From: Paracoccus luteus
GTDB lineage: Bacteria; Pseudomonadota; Alphaproteobacteria; Rhodobacterales; Rhodobacteraceae
Assembly: GCF_004522155.1 (NCBI RefSeq)
Contig: NZ_SDEA01000003.1
Span: 11,413 to 75,412 of the forward strand
DNA length: 64,000 nucleotides
Reading direction: 5' to 3'
Below the pieces are notes generated by a model. It saw nothing but the letters and a program-made list of their open reading frames with translations, was not told the origin of the DNA and ran no database searches. Position numbers and translations under genes: made by a program. This document shows, piece after piece, positions 34,902 to 45,647 of the stretch (the stretch's first letter is position 1; each line of letters opens with the position of its first letter).

Positions 34902-37070
34902 ATGGCCGACGACGCAAGAGCACAACGCACCGCACCGCCGGTGCGGCCAACCGGCAACGCGATCCGCACCATCGTCACGACGGTGAAGAATGAGGGCCCC
35001 TTCCTGCTGGAATGGCTGGCCTACCACCGGCTGATCGGCTTTAACCGCTTCGTCGTCTTCTCGAACGACTGCACTGATGGCACCCACGAGATTCTGCAGG
35101 CGCTGGACGCGGCGGGGCTGGTGCATCATTTCGATAACAGTGAAATTCCGGAGGGAAGATCCAAGGATCCGCAGCGCCGCGCCTATGGCACCGCCCTCCA
35201 TCTTTCCGAAGTGATGGAATCCGATTGGGTTCTTGTCGTTGACGGCGACGAATTCTTCAAGGTGAACGCGGGCGATGGAACGCTCGACGCCATGTTCGAC
35301 GAGATCCACGGTCCGGTCGACATGATCGCAGCGCGCTGGCGGGTATTTGGATCGGGCGGCATCCTCCAATACAAGGATAGGCTGCAGATCGATCAGTTTC
35401 GGCGCGCAGAACCCTCGACGGCGTTCAGCAACATGGCGATGCTGGGTGTCAAGTCGATGTTTCGACCTGGAAAGGTGGTGCAACTCAGCGTTCATCGCCC
35501 GCTGTTCACCCCCGCTGTACTGTCGGGCGAGGAACCCGTGCGGGTGATCGCCAGCGACGGCAGCGACCAGACCGAGCATTTCAGGTCCAAGAACTGGGGT
35601 GTCCCGCGCAAGCATCTCGGTTACGACCTGTGCCAGATCAATCACTACATGATCCGCTCGAACGAAGTCTTCCTGATGAAGCGTTGGCGGGGCACCGCCA
35701 ACAGCGCCAAGGCGGACCGCATCAACTTTGAATATTACGACACCTTCAACGCCAACCACGCCTGCGACGACGGCATGGAACCGTGGGTCAAGCCCGTCAT
35801 GGCCGAAATCAAACGATTGTACGCCGAGGTTCCATCGACCAAGAAGTTGCATCAGGGCGCTGTCGCAGCATACCGCAAGCAGATCGACGACCTGAAGGAT
35901 CGACTTTGCGTCGAGGCACCTGACGAGTATCGGCGACTTTTCGACGCAGACGTGGTCCGTGCCGAGATCGCAGATCAGGAGGCGTGGCTCGCCGGGCTGC
36001 CATCGTCCCGCCGCGCGGCAGGTGAGCCCCGGCCCGAAGCGAAGGCCGGCGCCAGGCGGGCTCTCAAACCGGCGCAAGCTCCACCGACGCCATCGCCCCG
36101 CCGGGCCGCGGGGGCGGACGAGGAGTCGCTGGGCGACGACTCGCCCGACGACACTGCGGTCGACGCTGCGCCCGGGTGGCTTTCCGATCTCCGCCGGGGT
36201 CCTCATCAGCGCGGGTTCTATCAGTCGTTCGGAGATTACGGCCTCCATCACGTTGATCGCGGGGCCGAGCATCTCGTCGTCAGTTTCGACAACCTGTCGT
36301 CGGCGCGCGACAACCCCGTGGATCGTGACAGCTGGGGATATGGATTCATCCGCAAGAACGGCTGGTCTCATCTTGGCGTCCTTGCCTACCAGCCGACATG
36401 GTTCCGCGACGAGGAACTGTTCGCCGGACTGCGGAGACTGGCCGACGACGGATTCTTCAGCCGCTATCGTTCGGTGACGATGATCGGAACCTCGATGGGA
36501 GCCTATGGCGCCACGGCTTTCGCATCTCTTGCGCCCGGATGCTCGGTCGTGGCGTTCTCGCCGCAATCGACGCTGAAGAAGAGCCTGGTTCCGTGGGAAA
36601 GCCGCTACAGCTCGGGCCGGAAGGCTGACTGGACCGGCCCGTTCGCCGATGCCGCTGCAGAAGCGCACGCCGCAAGCAAGGTCTGGCTGGTCTATGACCC
36701 CGCCGTGGAAGAAGATCGGCTGCACGCAGCGCGATATACGGGCGACAACATCATGCGACTGCATGCGCGCTACGCCGATCACAAGACGGCGCTGTTCCTC
36801 CGGCGGGCAGACCTGCTGTCCACGGTCGTCCGCGAGGCTGTCGCGGGCACACTTACTGTGCCCCGGTTCTATTCCCTTTACCGCCGCGGGCGAGCCCTGC
36901 CCTGGTACCTTAACGGCGTCGCGCATCGCATCGCGGCGTCAAGGCGCCCTGAGCGCCTGCATTCATATGAGGGCATCCTGAACGATCTGGGCCGGCCCCA
37001 GGTGGCTCGAAGCCTTGCCGTCCGCTTCCCCGAGATCATGCGGTTGAAGGCCGAGGCAAACGCGGGCTGA
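34902..37070 (+). CDS. Glycosyltransferase family 2-like / alpha-beta hydrolase-like fusion
   Basis: A 722-residue two-part protein. Residues 20-385 are a GT-A glycosyltransferase of the Glyco_tranf_2_4 type: TIVTTVKNEGPFLLEWLAYH, FVVFSNDCTDGTHEIL and the metal-binding DGD at 114-116 (LVVDGDEFF). A proline/alanine-rich linker (about 385-440) leads to a C-terminal region of about 280 residues that reads like an alpha/beta hydrolase: LVVSFDNLSSARDN, a nucleophile elbow GTSMGAYGA (Ser near 531), VWLVYDPAVEEDRLHA and YADHKTALF with possible acid and His. It may transfer a sugar and then trim or acylate the glycan, but neither substrate is known. RBS GAGAGG precedes ATG 34902. Codon use is less GC-biased than its neighbours, suggesting transfer. 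A GT61 gene follows on the same strand. Confidence 0.8.
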   Translation: MADDARAQRTAPPVRPTGNAIRTIVTTVKNEGPFLLEWLAYHRLIGFNRFVVFSNDCTDGTHEILQALDAAGLVHHFDNSEIPEGRSKDPQRRAYGTALHLSEVMESDWVLVVDGDEFFKVNAGDGTLDAMFDEIHGPVDMIAARWRVFGSGGILQYKDRLQIDQFRRAEPSTAFSNMAMLGVKSMFRPGKVVQLSVHRPLFTPAVLSGEEPVRVIASDGSDQTEHFRSKNWGVPRKHLGYDLCQINHYMIRSNEVFLMKRWRGTANSAKADRINFEYYDTFNANHACDDGMEPWVKPVMAEIKRLYAEVPSTKKLHQGAVAAYRKQIDDLKDRLCVEAPDEYRRLFDADVVRAEIADQEAWLAGLPSSRRAAGEPRPEAKAGARRALKPAQAPPTPSPRRAAGADEESLGDDSPDDTAVDAAPGWLSDLRRGPHQRGFYQSFGDYGLHHVDRGAEHLVVSFDNLSSARDNPVDRDSWGYGFIRKNGWSHLGVLAYQPTWFRDEELFAGLRRLADDGFFSRYRSVTMIGTSMGAYGATAFASLAPGCSVVAFSPQSTLKKSLVPWESRYSSGRKADWTGPFADAAAEAHAASKVWLVYDPAVEEDRLHAARYTGDNIMRLHARYADHKTALFLRRADLLSTVVREAVAGTLTVPRFYSLYRRGRALPWYLNGVAHRIAASRRPERLHSYEGILNDLGRPQVARSLAVRFPEIMRLKAEANAG

Positions 37071-37224
37071 GCGGTCAGCCGTCCCGACACTAGCCCGCCT
37101 TCAAGACGGACGCACTGCGCGCCGCGAGTGGACGCCCGCAGGCGTCTGGCGTATTCAGGCCTCGGCCATTCCAGGCATCCATCGCGTTGCACGTCTTCCA
37201 CGTCGTTCGAACAGAAAGCTTGCC

Positions 37225-38367
37225 GTGCCCCTGTCCCTTGCCCCCGCTGACGACGATATCGTCCTGGTCGAGAACGCCCTCGTAGTCCCGCCGCCCCCGG
37301 ATAGCCGCAGTCGGCAAAGCCTGTCGGGCGTGCTGGCGCCAGACGGGCAGATGGTCGGGAATTCAGTCAGCTGGTCCAACACAACCGAGGCGGTGAACGC
37401 CGCCCCGCCGATGCCCGATCCGGCCACAGTCGAGGCTCTGCCCGGCACCTGGATGTTCGCTGGGATCGCCTATGGCCACTTCGGGCATTTCATCGTGGAA
37501 TCGATGTCGCGGATCTGGGCGCTGGGCGAGCTTGCCGGCAAGCTGGACGGGATCATCTTCACCCCCAAGATCGTGGGGCCGAACGTCGAGCGCATCGTGC
37601 AGGTCTATACACCGCTGATGCAGGCGATGGGGGTAAGCGTGCCCGCCCGCAGCACCGCGGTTCCACTGCAGGTCCAGCGGCTCTACGTGCCGCGCCAGGG
37701 CTTCGGCATGATGGACCTGATCGAGGGCAGCGAGAAGTTCCGCCGCTTCATAACCGAGAACGCCGGTCGCGACATCGCGCCGAAGGGACCGGAACGCATC
37801 TATATCTCGCGCAGCAAGCTGCCAGCGATGCGCGGCGGTCTGATCGGCGAAGCGGTGCTCGAGGAGCTGCTGATCGGCGAGGGTTACGCCATCTATCATC
37901 CGCAGAAGGAAACCCAAGCCGACCAGATCGCCCAGTACAAAGCGGCGCGCGACATCATCTCGGTCGATTGCTCGCCGCTGCATCTCGTCGGCTATGTGGG
38001 CGACAGCGCCCAGCGGGTCGGCATCCTGACTCGCCGCAGCATGGCGATCGCGGAATCGATGGTGCGCCAGATCAGGACGTTCACCGGCGCCGACGCCTTC
38101 GAGGTGAACGCGCTGGTGCGGGACTGGGTGCCGGGCAATGCCCATCGGGCCGGCCGCAGCTCGTACGGCGAGATCGACCTTCCGCGCACCTACGCGGCGC
38201 TGAAGGCCAAGGGTATGATCGCGTCGGACGTGCCGTGGCCGGCGCTGACTGACGAGCAGCGCGAGGCCGATGTCGCCCGGATCAGCGACCTTCACGCGGT
38301 CCGGTTCAAGCCGCTGGGCGAGAACGCTCAGCCCTCGCCCGCCCCCACCGCGCCCACCAGCTCGTAA
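37225..38367 (+). CDS. Glycosyltransferase family 61 (DUF563) protein
   Basis: A 380-residue protein beginning with GTG at 37225. The DUF563/GT61 core is recognised from [21 protein letters not shown] (about 79-99), [28 protein letters not shown] (typical of GT61 substrate region), and [15 protein letters not shown] (the conserved end of the catalytic half). Known family members transfer xylose or GlcNAc in glycans; the bacterial ones sit in polysaccharide loci. No membrane segment is seen. It is 154 bases downstream of the GT2/hydrolase fusion with similar base composition, so they probably form one surface-glycan unit. Its last 40 bases overlap the 3' end of mutS on the opposite strand. Confidence 0.85.
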   Translation: MPLSLAPADDDIVLVENALVVPPPPDSRSRQSLSGVLAPDGQMVGNSVSWSNTTEAVNAAPPMPDPATVEALPGTWMFAGIAYGHFGHFIVESMSRIWALGELAGKLDGIIFTPKIVGPNVERIVQVYTPLMQAMGVSVPARSTAVPLQVQRLYVPRQGFGMMDLIEGSEKFRRFITENAGRDIAPKGPERIYISRSKLPAMRGGLIGEAVLEELLIGEGYAIYHPQKETQADQIAQYKAARDIISVDCSPLHLVGYVGDSAQRVGILTRRSMAIAESMVRQIRTFTGADAFEVNALVRDWVPGNAHRAGRSSYGEIDLPRTYAALKAKGMIASDVPWPALTDEQREADVARISDLHAVRFKPLGENAQPSPAPTAPTSS

Positions 38368-40961
38368 ACCAGTTCCAGCGCCTCGCGCGGGGTCAGGCTG
38401 TCGGGGGTGATGGCGCGCAGGCGCGTCTCGACCGCCGATGTGCGCGGTGCCGGCGCGGGGGCGGTCAGGGCGGCGCGGAACAGGGGCAGGTCGTCGATCA
38501 GGGCGGCGGGCTTTGCGCCGCCCTCGCGCGCGCCGGATTCCAGTGCTGACAGGATGTCGCGGGCGCGGTCCACGACGGCGGGGGGCAGGCCCGCCAGCCG
38601 CGCGACCTGCACGCCATAGCTGCGGTCGGCGGCGCCGCGGCGGACCTCGTGCAGGAAGACCACCTCGCCCTCCCACTCGCGCACGGCGACGGTGGCGTTG
38701 TCGACGCCGTCCAGCCGCGCGGCAAGCTGGGTCATCTCGTGGTAATGGGTGGCGAACAGCGCCCGGCAGCGGTTGGCGGCGTGCAGATGTTCCAGCACCG
38801 CCCAGGCGATGGACAGCCCGTCCCAGGTCGCGGTGCCGCGCCCGATCTCGTCCAGGATGACCAGCGCGCCGGCGTCGGCCTGGTTCAGGATCGCGGCGGT
38901 TTCGACCATCTCGACCATGAAGGTGGAGCGGCCGCGCGCCAGGTCATCGGCGGCGCCGACGCGGCTGAACAGCTGCGTGACCAGCCCGACATGGGCGCGG
39001 GTGGCGGGAACAAAGGCGCCTGCCTGCGCCAGCACCGCGATCAGGGCGTTCTGGCGCAGGAACGTCGATTTCCCCGCCATGTTCGGCCCGGTCAGCAGCC
39101 AGATCGCCGGGGTCGGCCCTTCGGTCAGCGCGCAGTCGTTGGCGACGAAGGGCTGGCCCTTGCGCCGCAGCGCGCGTTCCACGACCGGATGCCGGCCACC
39201 CTGCACCACAAAGGCGCGGCTGTCGTCCACAACGGGGCGCGTCCACCCCTCGCCCGCCGCAAGATCGGCGAAGGCGGCGGCGACGTCGATTTCCGCCAGC
39301 GCGCGGGCCGCCTGCCCGATGCGACCGGCGGCGTCCAGCACGGCGCGGGTCAGGCGGGCGAAGATCCCGCGCTCGATCTCAAGCGCGCGGTCGCGGGCGT
39401 TCAGGATGCGGGTTTCCAGTTCCGACAGCGCGACGGTGGTGAATCGGATCTGGTTCGCCGTCGTCTGGCGGTGGATGAAGCGTTCGTTCAGCGGCGGGGC
39501 CAGCATCCGTTCGGCGTGCGTGGTGGTGGTTTCGATGAAATAGCCCAGCACGTTGTTGTGCTTGATCTTCAGGCTTGGGATGCCCGCCTGTTCGGCATAA
39601 TCCGCCTGCATCCGGGCGATGACGCCGCGGCCCTCGTCGCGCAGGGCGCGGGTCTCGTCCAGATCGGCGTCATGGCCCGCGGCGACGAAACCGCCGTCGC
39701 GGGTCAGCAGCGGCGGTTCGGCCACCAGCGCGGCGTCCAGCAGGCCGACCAGCGCGTCGTGGCCCACAAGGTCGCGCGCCGCATCGGCCAGCAGATCGTC
39801 GGTGCCCTCCAGCAACGCGGCGATCTGCGCCGCCGCCGCCAGCCCGGCGCGGATCGCCGACAGGTCGCGCGGCCCGCCCCGGTCCAGCGCCAGCCGCGAC
39901 ACGGCCCGGTCCATGTCGGGCACGCGGGAAAGCGCCTCGCGCAGGTCGGCAGTCAGGCGCGGGTCGTCCACCAGCCAACCCACCGCCGCCTGCCGGGCGT
40001 GGATCACCGCCAGTTCGCGCGACGGCGCGCTGATCCGCCGGTCCAGCAGCCGCGCGCCCGCCGCCGTCACGGTGCGGTCGATGGCGGCCAGCAGCGACCC
40101 CTCGCGCCCGCCCGACAGCGCCTGCGTCAGTTCAAGGTTGCGCCGGGTGGCGGCGTCGATCTGCATCACGCCCGCGCCGCTTTCGCGCGCGGGCGGCAGC
40201 AGCCGGGGCATCCGGCCGCGCTGGGTCAGGTCGAGATAGTCGGCGATGGCCCCCATCGCGGCCAGTTCGGCACGGGCAAAGCTGCCGAAGCCGTCCAGCG
40301 TGTCCACCCCATACAGCGCGCACAGCCTCCGCACCGCTGCCGTGCTGTCAAAGCTGCCCGCCGCCAGTTCGGTCAGCGCGACGCCCGCGTCGGCGGCCAG
40401 ATCGTCAAGGCGGCTGCCCTCGGCCACCAGCAGCTCGCGCGGGGCGTGGCGGGCCAGTTCCGGGGCCAGCCGCGCCAGCGGGCAGGGCGCCACGCGCAGA
40501 GCGCCGGTCGAGATATCCACCCACGCCAGCGCCGATTCGTCGCGGACCTGCGCGAAGGCGGCAAGGAAGTTGTGCCGCCGCGCCTCCAGCAGCGACTCCT
40601 CGGTCAGGGTGCCGGGCGTCACCAGCCGCACCACGTCGCGGGCGACGACCGATTTAGCGCCGCGCTTGCGGGCCTCGGCCGGGTCTTCGATCTGTTCGGC
40701 GATGGCGACGCGGAACCCCTTGCGGATCAGCGTCAGCAGATAGGCTTCGGCGGCGTGGACCGGCACCCCGCACATCGGGATCGGCTGGCCCTGATGGGTG
40801 CCGCGTTTCGTCAGCGCGATGTCCAGCGCGGCGGATGCGGCGACCGCGTCGTCAAAGAACATTTCGTAGAAATCGCCCATGCGATAGAACAGCAGCGCGC
40901 CGGGATTGGCCTCGCGGATCGCAAGATACTGGGCCATCATCGGGGTCGGCTGGTCGGTCAT
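38328..40961 (-). CDS. mutS: DNA mismatch repair protein MutS
   Basis: An 877-residue ATPase that recognises mismatches and small loops. The mismatch-reading F-x-E is F31-Y32-E33 in MGDFYEMF. The connector, lever and clamp domains fill 130-590 with [15 protein letters not shown]. The ATPase has Walker [29 protein letters not shown], Walker [11 protein letters not shown] and FATHYHEM. The C-terminal part ends in a short helix-turn-helix ([19 protein letters not shown]) for dimer contacts. ATG 40961 ([20 protein letters not shown]) is chosen; the open frame upstream is Arg/Pro-rich and not coding-like. The stop lies inside the 3' end of the convergent GT61 gene. Confidence 0.97.
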   Translation of the reverse strand: MTDQPTPMMAQYLAIREANPGALLFYRMGDFYEMFFDDAVAASAALDIALTKRGTHQGQPIPMCGVPVHAAEAYLLTLIRKGFRVAIAEQIEDPAEARKRGAKSVVARDVVRLVTPGTLTEESLLEARRHNFLAAFAQVRDESALAWVDISTGALRVAPCPLARLAPELARHAPRELLVAEGSRLDDLAADAGVALTELAAGSFDSTAAVRRLCALYGVDTLDGFGSFARAELAAMGAIADYLDLTQRGRMPRLLPPARESGAGVMQIDAATRRNLELTQALSGGREGSLLAAIDRTVTAAGARLLDRRISAPSRELAVIHARQAAVGWLVDDPRLTADLREALSRVPDMDRAVSRLALDRGGPRDLSAIRAGLAAAAQIAALLEGTDDLLADAARDLVGHDALVGLLDAALVAEPPLLTRDGGFVAAGHDADLDETRALRDEGRGVIARMQADYAEQAGIPSLKIKHNNVLGYFIETTTTHAERMLAPPLNERFIHRQTTANQIRFTTVALSELETRILNARDRALEIERGIFARLTRAVLDAAGRIGQAARALAEIDVAAAFADLAAGEGWTRPVVDDSRAFVVQGGRHPVVERALRRKGQPFVANDCALTEGPTPAIWLLTGPNMAGKSTFLRQNALIAVLAQAGAFVPATRAHVGLVTQLFSRVGAADDLARGRSTFMVEMVETAAILNQADAGALVILDEIGRGTATWDGLSIAWAVLEHLHAANRCRALFATHYHEMTQLAARLDGVDNATVAVREWEGEVVFLHEVRRGAADRSYGVQVARLAGLPPAVVDRARDILSALESGAREGGAKPAALIDDLPLFRAALTAPAPAPRTSAVETRLRAITPDSLTPREALELVYELVGAVGAGEG

Positions 40962-41197
40962 CGGGGGGCCTTGATCGGGGCTGTCGCGCGGGACGGTTCC
41001 TTCTAGTGGCGCGCGGCCGCGATTGGAACCAAGGCGCGGGCGGCAAGGCCGCCGGATCTTCGGCAGGCGGTCCGGCTGCGGCGGCCTCGCCGCCCCCTTC
41101 ACCTTGGCACGCGTGCCTCGCCCCGGCTCCCCGCGCAAATCGGTGACACGCGGCCGGTTCCCCGGCACTGTGGAGTTGTCCGGCAGGGGGATTCGAC

Positions 41198-42046
41198 ATG
41201 ACCACGACACGATCCGGCGCGCTGGCGCTGGCGGCGATGATGGCGGCCTCACCCGTCCTGGCCGCCTGCCCGCCCGCCGCCACGATGCAGGCCGCGGCGC
41301 AGGGCTGGCTGGCGGGCGAGCGGTTGCCCGACCCGCAGGTCGGCAGCATCAACGACGCGGCCTGCGCCTATGCCGCCTATCGCGGCGCGATCGAGGCCGA
41401 AATGGGCGCGCCGGTCGGCGTCAAGGTCGGCTTCACCTCAAGGCCCGCGCAGGAACGCTTTGGCGTGACCGCCCCGGTCGCTGGCGCGCTGTTCGCGCCG
41501 ATGATCCTGCAGGACGGCGCGACCGTCCCGCTGGCGGGCAGCCGCGCCCCGTTCTACGAGGCCGATCTGATCGTGACCGTCGCGGACCCCGCCATCATGC
41601 AGGCCACCACCCGCGAACAGGTTGCGGCCGCGCTGGACGAGGTGCGCCCCTTCATCGAGCTGCCCGACATGGCCGTGACCGAGGGGCTGAAGCCCACCGG
41701 GCCGATCATGGCCGCCTATGGCGTCATGCCGTGGCGGGGCGTGATCGGGCCGGGCGTCAAGATCGCCGACCTGCCCGACCCGGTCGCGGACCTTGCCGCG
41801 CTGACGGTCGAACTGAAGGCCGACGGCAAGCCGGTGGCGGCCGGCACCGGCGACATGCTGCTGGGACACCCGCTGGACGTGGTGCTGTGGCTGATCGCGC
41901 AGGGCGGCTTTGCGCTGGACAAGGGCACGATGATCTCGCTGGGCTCGCTCAGCCCCTTGACGCCGGCGGCGCCGGGGGTGGCGCTTGCCGCCGATTACTC
42001 CATCGGCGGAAAGCCGATGCGGGTGACGGCGACGCTGGCCGACTAG
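41198..42046 (+). CDS. Exported fumarylacetoacetase/2-keto-4-pentenoate hydratase-like protein
   Basis: A 282-residue protein whose mature part resembles the hydratase/decarboxylase branch of the FAH superfamily: [56 protein letters not shown] and [15 protein letters not shown], in the order seen in 2-hydroxypenta-2,4-dienoate hydratases (metal ligands expected from the E-x-E-like and Asp/Glu positions). Unlike those cytoplasmic enzymes it starts with a signal sequence [20 protein letters not shown], followed by LAAC (C24), which also fits a lipobox. So it should act in the periplasm, perhaps anchored to the membrane. The substrate is unknown. It converges with the P450 gene with a 4-base overlap of stop codons. 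Not clearly part of an operon. Confidence 0.8.
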   Translation: MTTTRSGALALAAMMAASPVLAACPPAATMQAAAQGWLAGERLPDPQVGSINDAACAYAAYRGAIEAEMGAPVGVKVGFTSRPAQERFGVTAPVAGALFAPMILQDGATVPLAGSRAPFYEADLIVTVADPAIMQATTREQVAAALDEVRPFIELPDMAVTEGLKPTGPIMAAYGVMPWRGVIGPGVKIADLPDPVADLAALTVELKADGKPVAAGTGDMLLGHPLDVVLWLIAQGGFALDKGTMISLGSLSPLTPAAPGVALAADYSIGGKPMRVTATLAD

Positions 42047-43389
42047 CGCGGGGTCGCGCGCAGCCAGACGCCGCCCTCGGGGCGCAGGGTCAGGATCATG
42101 CGCGGATAGGGCGCGCGGCCCGGCACCGTGTCGAACCGGAACCGCGCCAGCAGCGTGGCAAGGATGATCGCCGCCTCTTGCAGGGCAAAGTTCGCGCCGA
42201 TGCAGATGCGCGGCCCCGCGCCAAAGGGCAGATAGGCGAAACGGTCGCGGTCCACCCCGGGCGCGAAACGGTCGGGGTCGAACCGGTCCGGGTCGGTCCA
42301 CAGCATCCGGTGGCGGTGCAGCGCATAGATCGGCAGCATGACCGTGTCGCCCGGCTTCACCTCGCGCCCGCCCAGCGTGTCGGGCTTTTGCGCCGTGCGC
42401 GACAGGAACGCGGCCGGCGGATACAGCCGCAGCGTTTCCTGCACCACCTGCGCGACATAGGGCAGGCGCGGCAGGTCGGCCGCGGTGATCACGGGGCCGA
42501 CCGCCCGCGCCTCGGCCGCGGCGCGGTCCTGCACGGCGGGGTCGAAAGCGCACAGATACAGCGCCCAGGCCAGCGTCAGGGCCGTCGTCTCGTGCCCCGC
42601 GACGATAAAGGTCAGCAGGTTGTCGCGCAGTTCCGCCGGGTTCATCGACCGCCCCGTTTCCGGGTCCACCCCGGACCGCAGCAGGTCCAGCAGGTCGGGC
42701 GGCAGGCGCGGGCCGCGGCCCGCGCGGTCGGCGATGGCGCGGTCGGCCAGCGCCTTGGTCCGCCGCAGCGCGCCCCCCGCCACCATCCGCCCCGGGCGCG
42801 GCACCCACGGCGGCGCGCCCAGGATGTCCAGCAGCGAGACGCGGGCGGTGCGGGCGATATAGCCCTCGATCGCGGTATGGACGGCATCGCGGTCGAACCC
42901 CGCGTCGCCGGAAAAGGTGACGTCGCTGATGACCTCGAACGTGGCGGCGACCATTTCCGCAAAGGCGTCGAAGGGCTGCGCCGCCCCGCCCACGCGGTCC
43001 GCGCTGGCCCGGGCGGCGGCGGTCATCACCGGCCCCAGCGCCTCGACATGGCGGGCGGCAAAGGCGGGGGCGGCGGCCAGCCGCTGCCAGCGCCAGTGCG
43101 CGCCCTCGGCCACGAACAGGCTGTCGCCGATGGCCGGTTCCAGGATCAGCCGCGTCACGGTCGATTTCGGATAATCCTCGACCGCGTCCTTCAGCACGCG
43201 ACGCAGCGCGCCGGGGTCCATGACCATGTGCCAGCGGATGCCCAGCCTGCCCGACACCATCGGCTGTTTCAGCGCAAGTTCGGGGATCAGCTCAAGCACG
43301 TTGCGCCGCGCCGTCATTGCCGATCCCAGGATGCCCAGCGGCTTGCGCGCAAGCGCCACGCGGGGGGGATAGCCGGGGGCGGTGTTCAT
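42043..43389 (-). CDS. Cytochrome P450
   Basis: A 448-residue soluble P450 of the CYP102/CYP4-like bacterial type. The I-helix motif AGHETTA is at 264-270, the K-helix ETLR at 318-321, and the haem loop [10 protein letters not shown] at 389-398 with the Cys ligand at 396. PERF-like segment: [13 protein letters not shown]. No membrane anchor or reductase domain is fused, so it needs separate ferredoxin/reductase partners, none of which are adjacent. The substrate cannot be read; fatty acids or terpenoids are common for this branch. Start at 43389 ([15 protein letters not shown]) is typical. Convergent with the exported hydratase-like gene, divergent from the symporter. Confidence 0.93.
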   Translation of the reverse strand: MNTAPGYPPRVALARKPLGILGSAMTARRNVLELIPELALKQPMVSGRLGIRWHMVMDPGALRRVLKDAVEDYPKSTVTRLILEPAIGDSLFVAEGAHWRWQRLAAAPAFAARHVEALGPVMTAAARASADRVGGAAQPFDAFAEMVAATFEVISDVTFSGDAGFDRDAVHTAIEGYIARTARVSLLDILGAPPWVPRPGRMVAGGALRRTKALADRAIADRAGRGPRLPPDLLDLLRSGVDPETGRSMNPAELRDNLLTFIVAGHETTALTLAWALYLCAFDPAVQDRAAAEARAVGPVITAADLPRLPYVAQVVQETLRLYPPAAFLSRTAQKPDTLGGREVKPGDTVMLPIYALHRHRMLWTDPDRFDPDRFAPGVDRDRFAYLPFGAGPRICIGANFALQEAAIILATLLARFRFDTVPGRAPYPRMILTLRPEGGVWLRATPR

Positions 43390-43476
43390 GCAGCCCTAAC
43401 CCCGGCAGCCACGGAACGGTTGCACGGGCGGACGCAAGATGTCACCCCTGCGTCAAACCCGCAGCAGGAGAGCTCC

Positions 43477-44886
43477 ATGCTCGACGGCATCATCAATGCG
43501 ATCAACGGCGTCCTTTGGAACTATGTGCTGATCTATGGGCTGATCGTCGTCGGCATCTATTTCACGCTGCGCCTGCGCTTTATCCAGTTCGTCCACTTTC
43601 CCGAGATGCTGCGCTGCACCTTCGGGCGGACGGAAAAGGACGCGGACGGGATCTCGCCCTTTCAGGCGCTGTCGGTCAGCCTGGCCAGCCGCGTGGGCAC
43701 AGGCAACATCGCGGGCGTCGCGGTGGCGATCACGCTGGGGGGACCGGGCGCGATCTTCTGGATGTGGGTGGTGGCGACGGTCGGCATGGCCACGGCCTAT
43801 GCGGAATCGGCGCTGGCGCAGCTTTACAAGGTGCACGGGCCGAACGGCATGTATCGGGGCGGCCCCGCGTTCTATATCGCCAACGGGCTGGGGCTGCGCT
43901 GGCTGGGGGCGCTGTTCGCCGTGGCGCTGCTGATTTCCTTCGGTCTCGTGTTCGAGGCGGTGCAGGCCAATTCCATCGCCGAGGCGTGGGTGACGTTCGG
44001 CATCCCGCGCTGGGTGACCGGGGTCGGGCTGGCGGCGGTCACGGCGGTCATCATCTTCGGCGGCATCCCCCAGATCGCCCGCGCGGCGGAACTGATCGTG
44101 CCCTTCATGGCGGGCGCCTATCTGCTGGCGGCGGCGTGGATATTCGCCACCAACCTGTCCGAGGTGCCGGCGGTGCTGTCCCATATCGTCCGGCAGGCGC
44201 TGGGGCTGGAGCCGGTCGTCGGCGGCGTCGCGGGCGGCATGGCGGCGGCGATGCTGAACGGGGTCAAGCGCGGGCTGTTTTCCAACGAGGCCGGGATGGG
44301 GTCCGCCCCCAACATCGCGGCGGTGGCGACCCCCGACCCGCACCACCCGGCGGCGCAGGGCTTCGTGCAGTCGCTGGGCGTCTTCATCGACACGATCCTG
44401 GTCTGCACCGCAACGGCGGTGATGATCCTGCTGTCGGGCGCCGTCCCCTCGGCCGAGCTGACCGGCGTCGCGCTGACGCAGACGGCGCTGGGGGAACATT
44501 TCGGCTCGGCCGGCCTCTACTTCGTCGGGCTGGCGATCCTGTTCTTCGCCTTCACCTCGATCATCGGGAACTATGCCTATGCGGAAAACGCGCTGATCTA
44601 TCTGGGCTTCGGCCAGCGCGGGATCACGGTCCTGCGGTTCGCCGTGCTGGGGATGGTGATCTGGGGCGCGCTGCAGGCGGTGGGCACGGTGTTCAACTTT
44701 GCCGACGCCTCGATGGGGGTGATGGCGACGATCAACCTGTTCGCCATCGTGGCGCTGTCCGGCACCATCGCCGCGATCACCCGCGATTTCCTCGCGCAGC
44801 GCCGCGCCGGCCGCCGCCCCGAGTTTCACCTGTCCGCCCACCCCGACCTTGCGGGCCGCGGCGTGGACGCGGACATCTGGCGCTGA
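43477..44886 (+). CDS. Sodium:alanine symporter, AGCS family
   Basis: A 469-residue inner membrane transporter with about 10-11 hydrophobic segments. The AGCS signature SRVGTGNIAGVAVAITLGGP followed by GAIFWMW lies at 71-97. Other family blocks are GPNGMYRGGPAFYI, NGVKRGLFSNEAGMGSAPN and NYAYAENALIYLGF. Substrates of the family are alanine and glycine driven by sodium; the exact amino acid here is inferred. ATG 43477 has AGGAG 7 bases upstream. A strong terminator (44899-44924) follows, so the gene is monocistronic and convergent with rplT. Confidence 0.93.
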   Translation: MLDGIINAINGVLWNYVLIYGLIVVGIYFTLRLRFIQFVHFPEMLRCTFGRTEKDADGISPFQALSVSLASRVGTGNIAGVAVAITLGGPGAIFWMWVVATVGMATAYAESALAQLYKVHGPNGMYRGGPAFYIANGLGLRWLGALFAVALLISFGLVFEAVQANSIAEAWVTFGIPRWVTGVGLAAVTAVIIFGGIPQIARAAELIVPFMAGAYLLAAAWIFATNLSEVPAVLSHIVRQALGLEPVVGGVAGGMAAAMLNGVKRGLFSNEAGMGSAPNIAAVATPDPHHPAAQGFVQSLGVFIDTILVCTATAVMILLSGAVPSAELTGVALTQTALGEHFGSAGLYFVGLAILFFAFTSIIGNYAYAENALIYLGFGQRGITVLRFAVLGMVIWGALQAVGTVFNFADASMGVMATINLFAIVALSGTIAAITRDFLAQRRAGRRPEFHLSAHPDLAGRGVDADIWR

Positions 44887-44898
44887 CGCCCAAACGAA

Positions 44899-44924
44899 AG
44901 AACCCGCGCCGGGGCGCGGGTTCT
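44899..44924. terminator. Bidirectional terminator between the symporter and rplT
   Basis: AGAACCCGCGCC (44899-44910) pairs perfectly with GGCGCGGGTTCT (44913-44924), a 12-bp stem with a 2-base loop (functionally a shorter stem with a 4-base loop). It lies 13 bases after the symporter stop and 24 before the rplT stop. Confidence 0.75.
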
Positions 44925-44947
44925 GCGTCAGGGTCTGTCCGCGCCGA

Positions 44948-45328
44948 TCAGGCGGCGGCGGCCGGGGTGCCGGCGGCGGCTTTCGCCTGCGCCACGATGG
45001 CGCCGAAGGCGTCGGGCTCGTGCACGGCCAGGTCGGCCAGAACCTTGCGGTCCACCTCGATCCCGGCCTTGGACAGCGCGGCGATAAAGCGCGAATAGGT
45101 CATCTCGGCATCGACCGCGCGGACGGCGGCGTTGATGCGCGCGATCCACAGCGCACGAAAGTTGCGCTTGCGCGTCTTGCGGTCGCGGGTCGCATACTGG
45201 TTGGCCTTGTCGACAGCCTGCGTCGCGGTGCGGAAGTTGCGCGAGCGGTTGCCGTAATAGCCCTTGGCGGCCTCAAGAACCTTCTTGTGGCGGGCGTGGG
45301 TGACCTTGCCGGATTTCACACGGGACAT
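44948..45328 (-). CDS. rplT: 50S ribosomal protein L20
   Basis: A 126-residue basic rRNA-binding protein. [40 protein letters not shown] and [21 protein letters not shown] are the standard L20 blocks, followed by [18 protein letters not shown]20 is an early assembly protein of the large subunit and in many bacteria represses its own operon. It follows rpmI by 13 bases, giving the classical rpmI-rplT order; infC is not adjacent upstream, so the operon here is the two-gene version. Confidence 0.97.
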   Translation of the reverse strand: MSRVKSGKVTHARHKKVLEAAKGYYGNRSRNFRTATQAVDKANQYATRDRKTRKRNFRALWIARINAAVRAVDAEMTYSRFIAALSKAGIEVDRKVLADLAVHEPDAFGAIVAQAKAAAGTPAAAA

Positions 45329-45341
45329 GGTTCAGATCCTC

Positions 45342-45542
45342 TTAACGGTCGTAGGGCATGTATTTCTTGACGATCTTCGTGTCCGCCACGGACAGGATCA
45401 TCGTCCCGGTCACGTCGCGGATGAATTTCGTCGAGCGCTTGATCATGCCGTGGCGCTTGCCCGCCGGGCCGGCCTTGACCTTGCCGCTGGCCGTCATCGA
45501 GAACCGCTTCTTCGCAGCGGCCTTGGTCTTCATCTTCGGCAT
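45342..45542 (-). CDS. rpmI: 50S ribosomal protein L35
   Basis: A 66-residue basic protein: [20 protein letters not shown], then [23 protein letters not shown] and the end VKKYMPYDR. The start at 45542 has an ideal AAGGAG 8 bases upstream; the longer frame is not coding. First gene of rpmI-rplT. Confidence 0.96.
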   Translation of the reverse strand: MPKMKTKAAAKKRFSMTASGKVKAGPAGKRHGMIKRSTKFIRDVTGTMILSVADTKIVKKYMPYDR

Positions 45543-45647
45543 TTTCATCTCCTTGTCAGAGTGATCGTGCGGCTCGGCAATGCCAATCGGCCGGCCGCAC
45601 GGGGTCGAAGCGCGCCCTATAGCGGCGCGCACGGGAAATGGCAAGCC

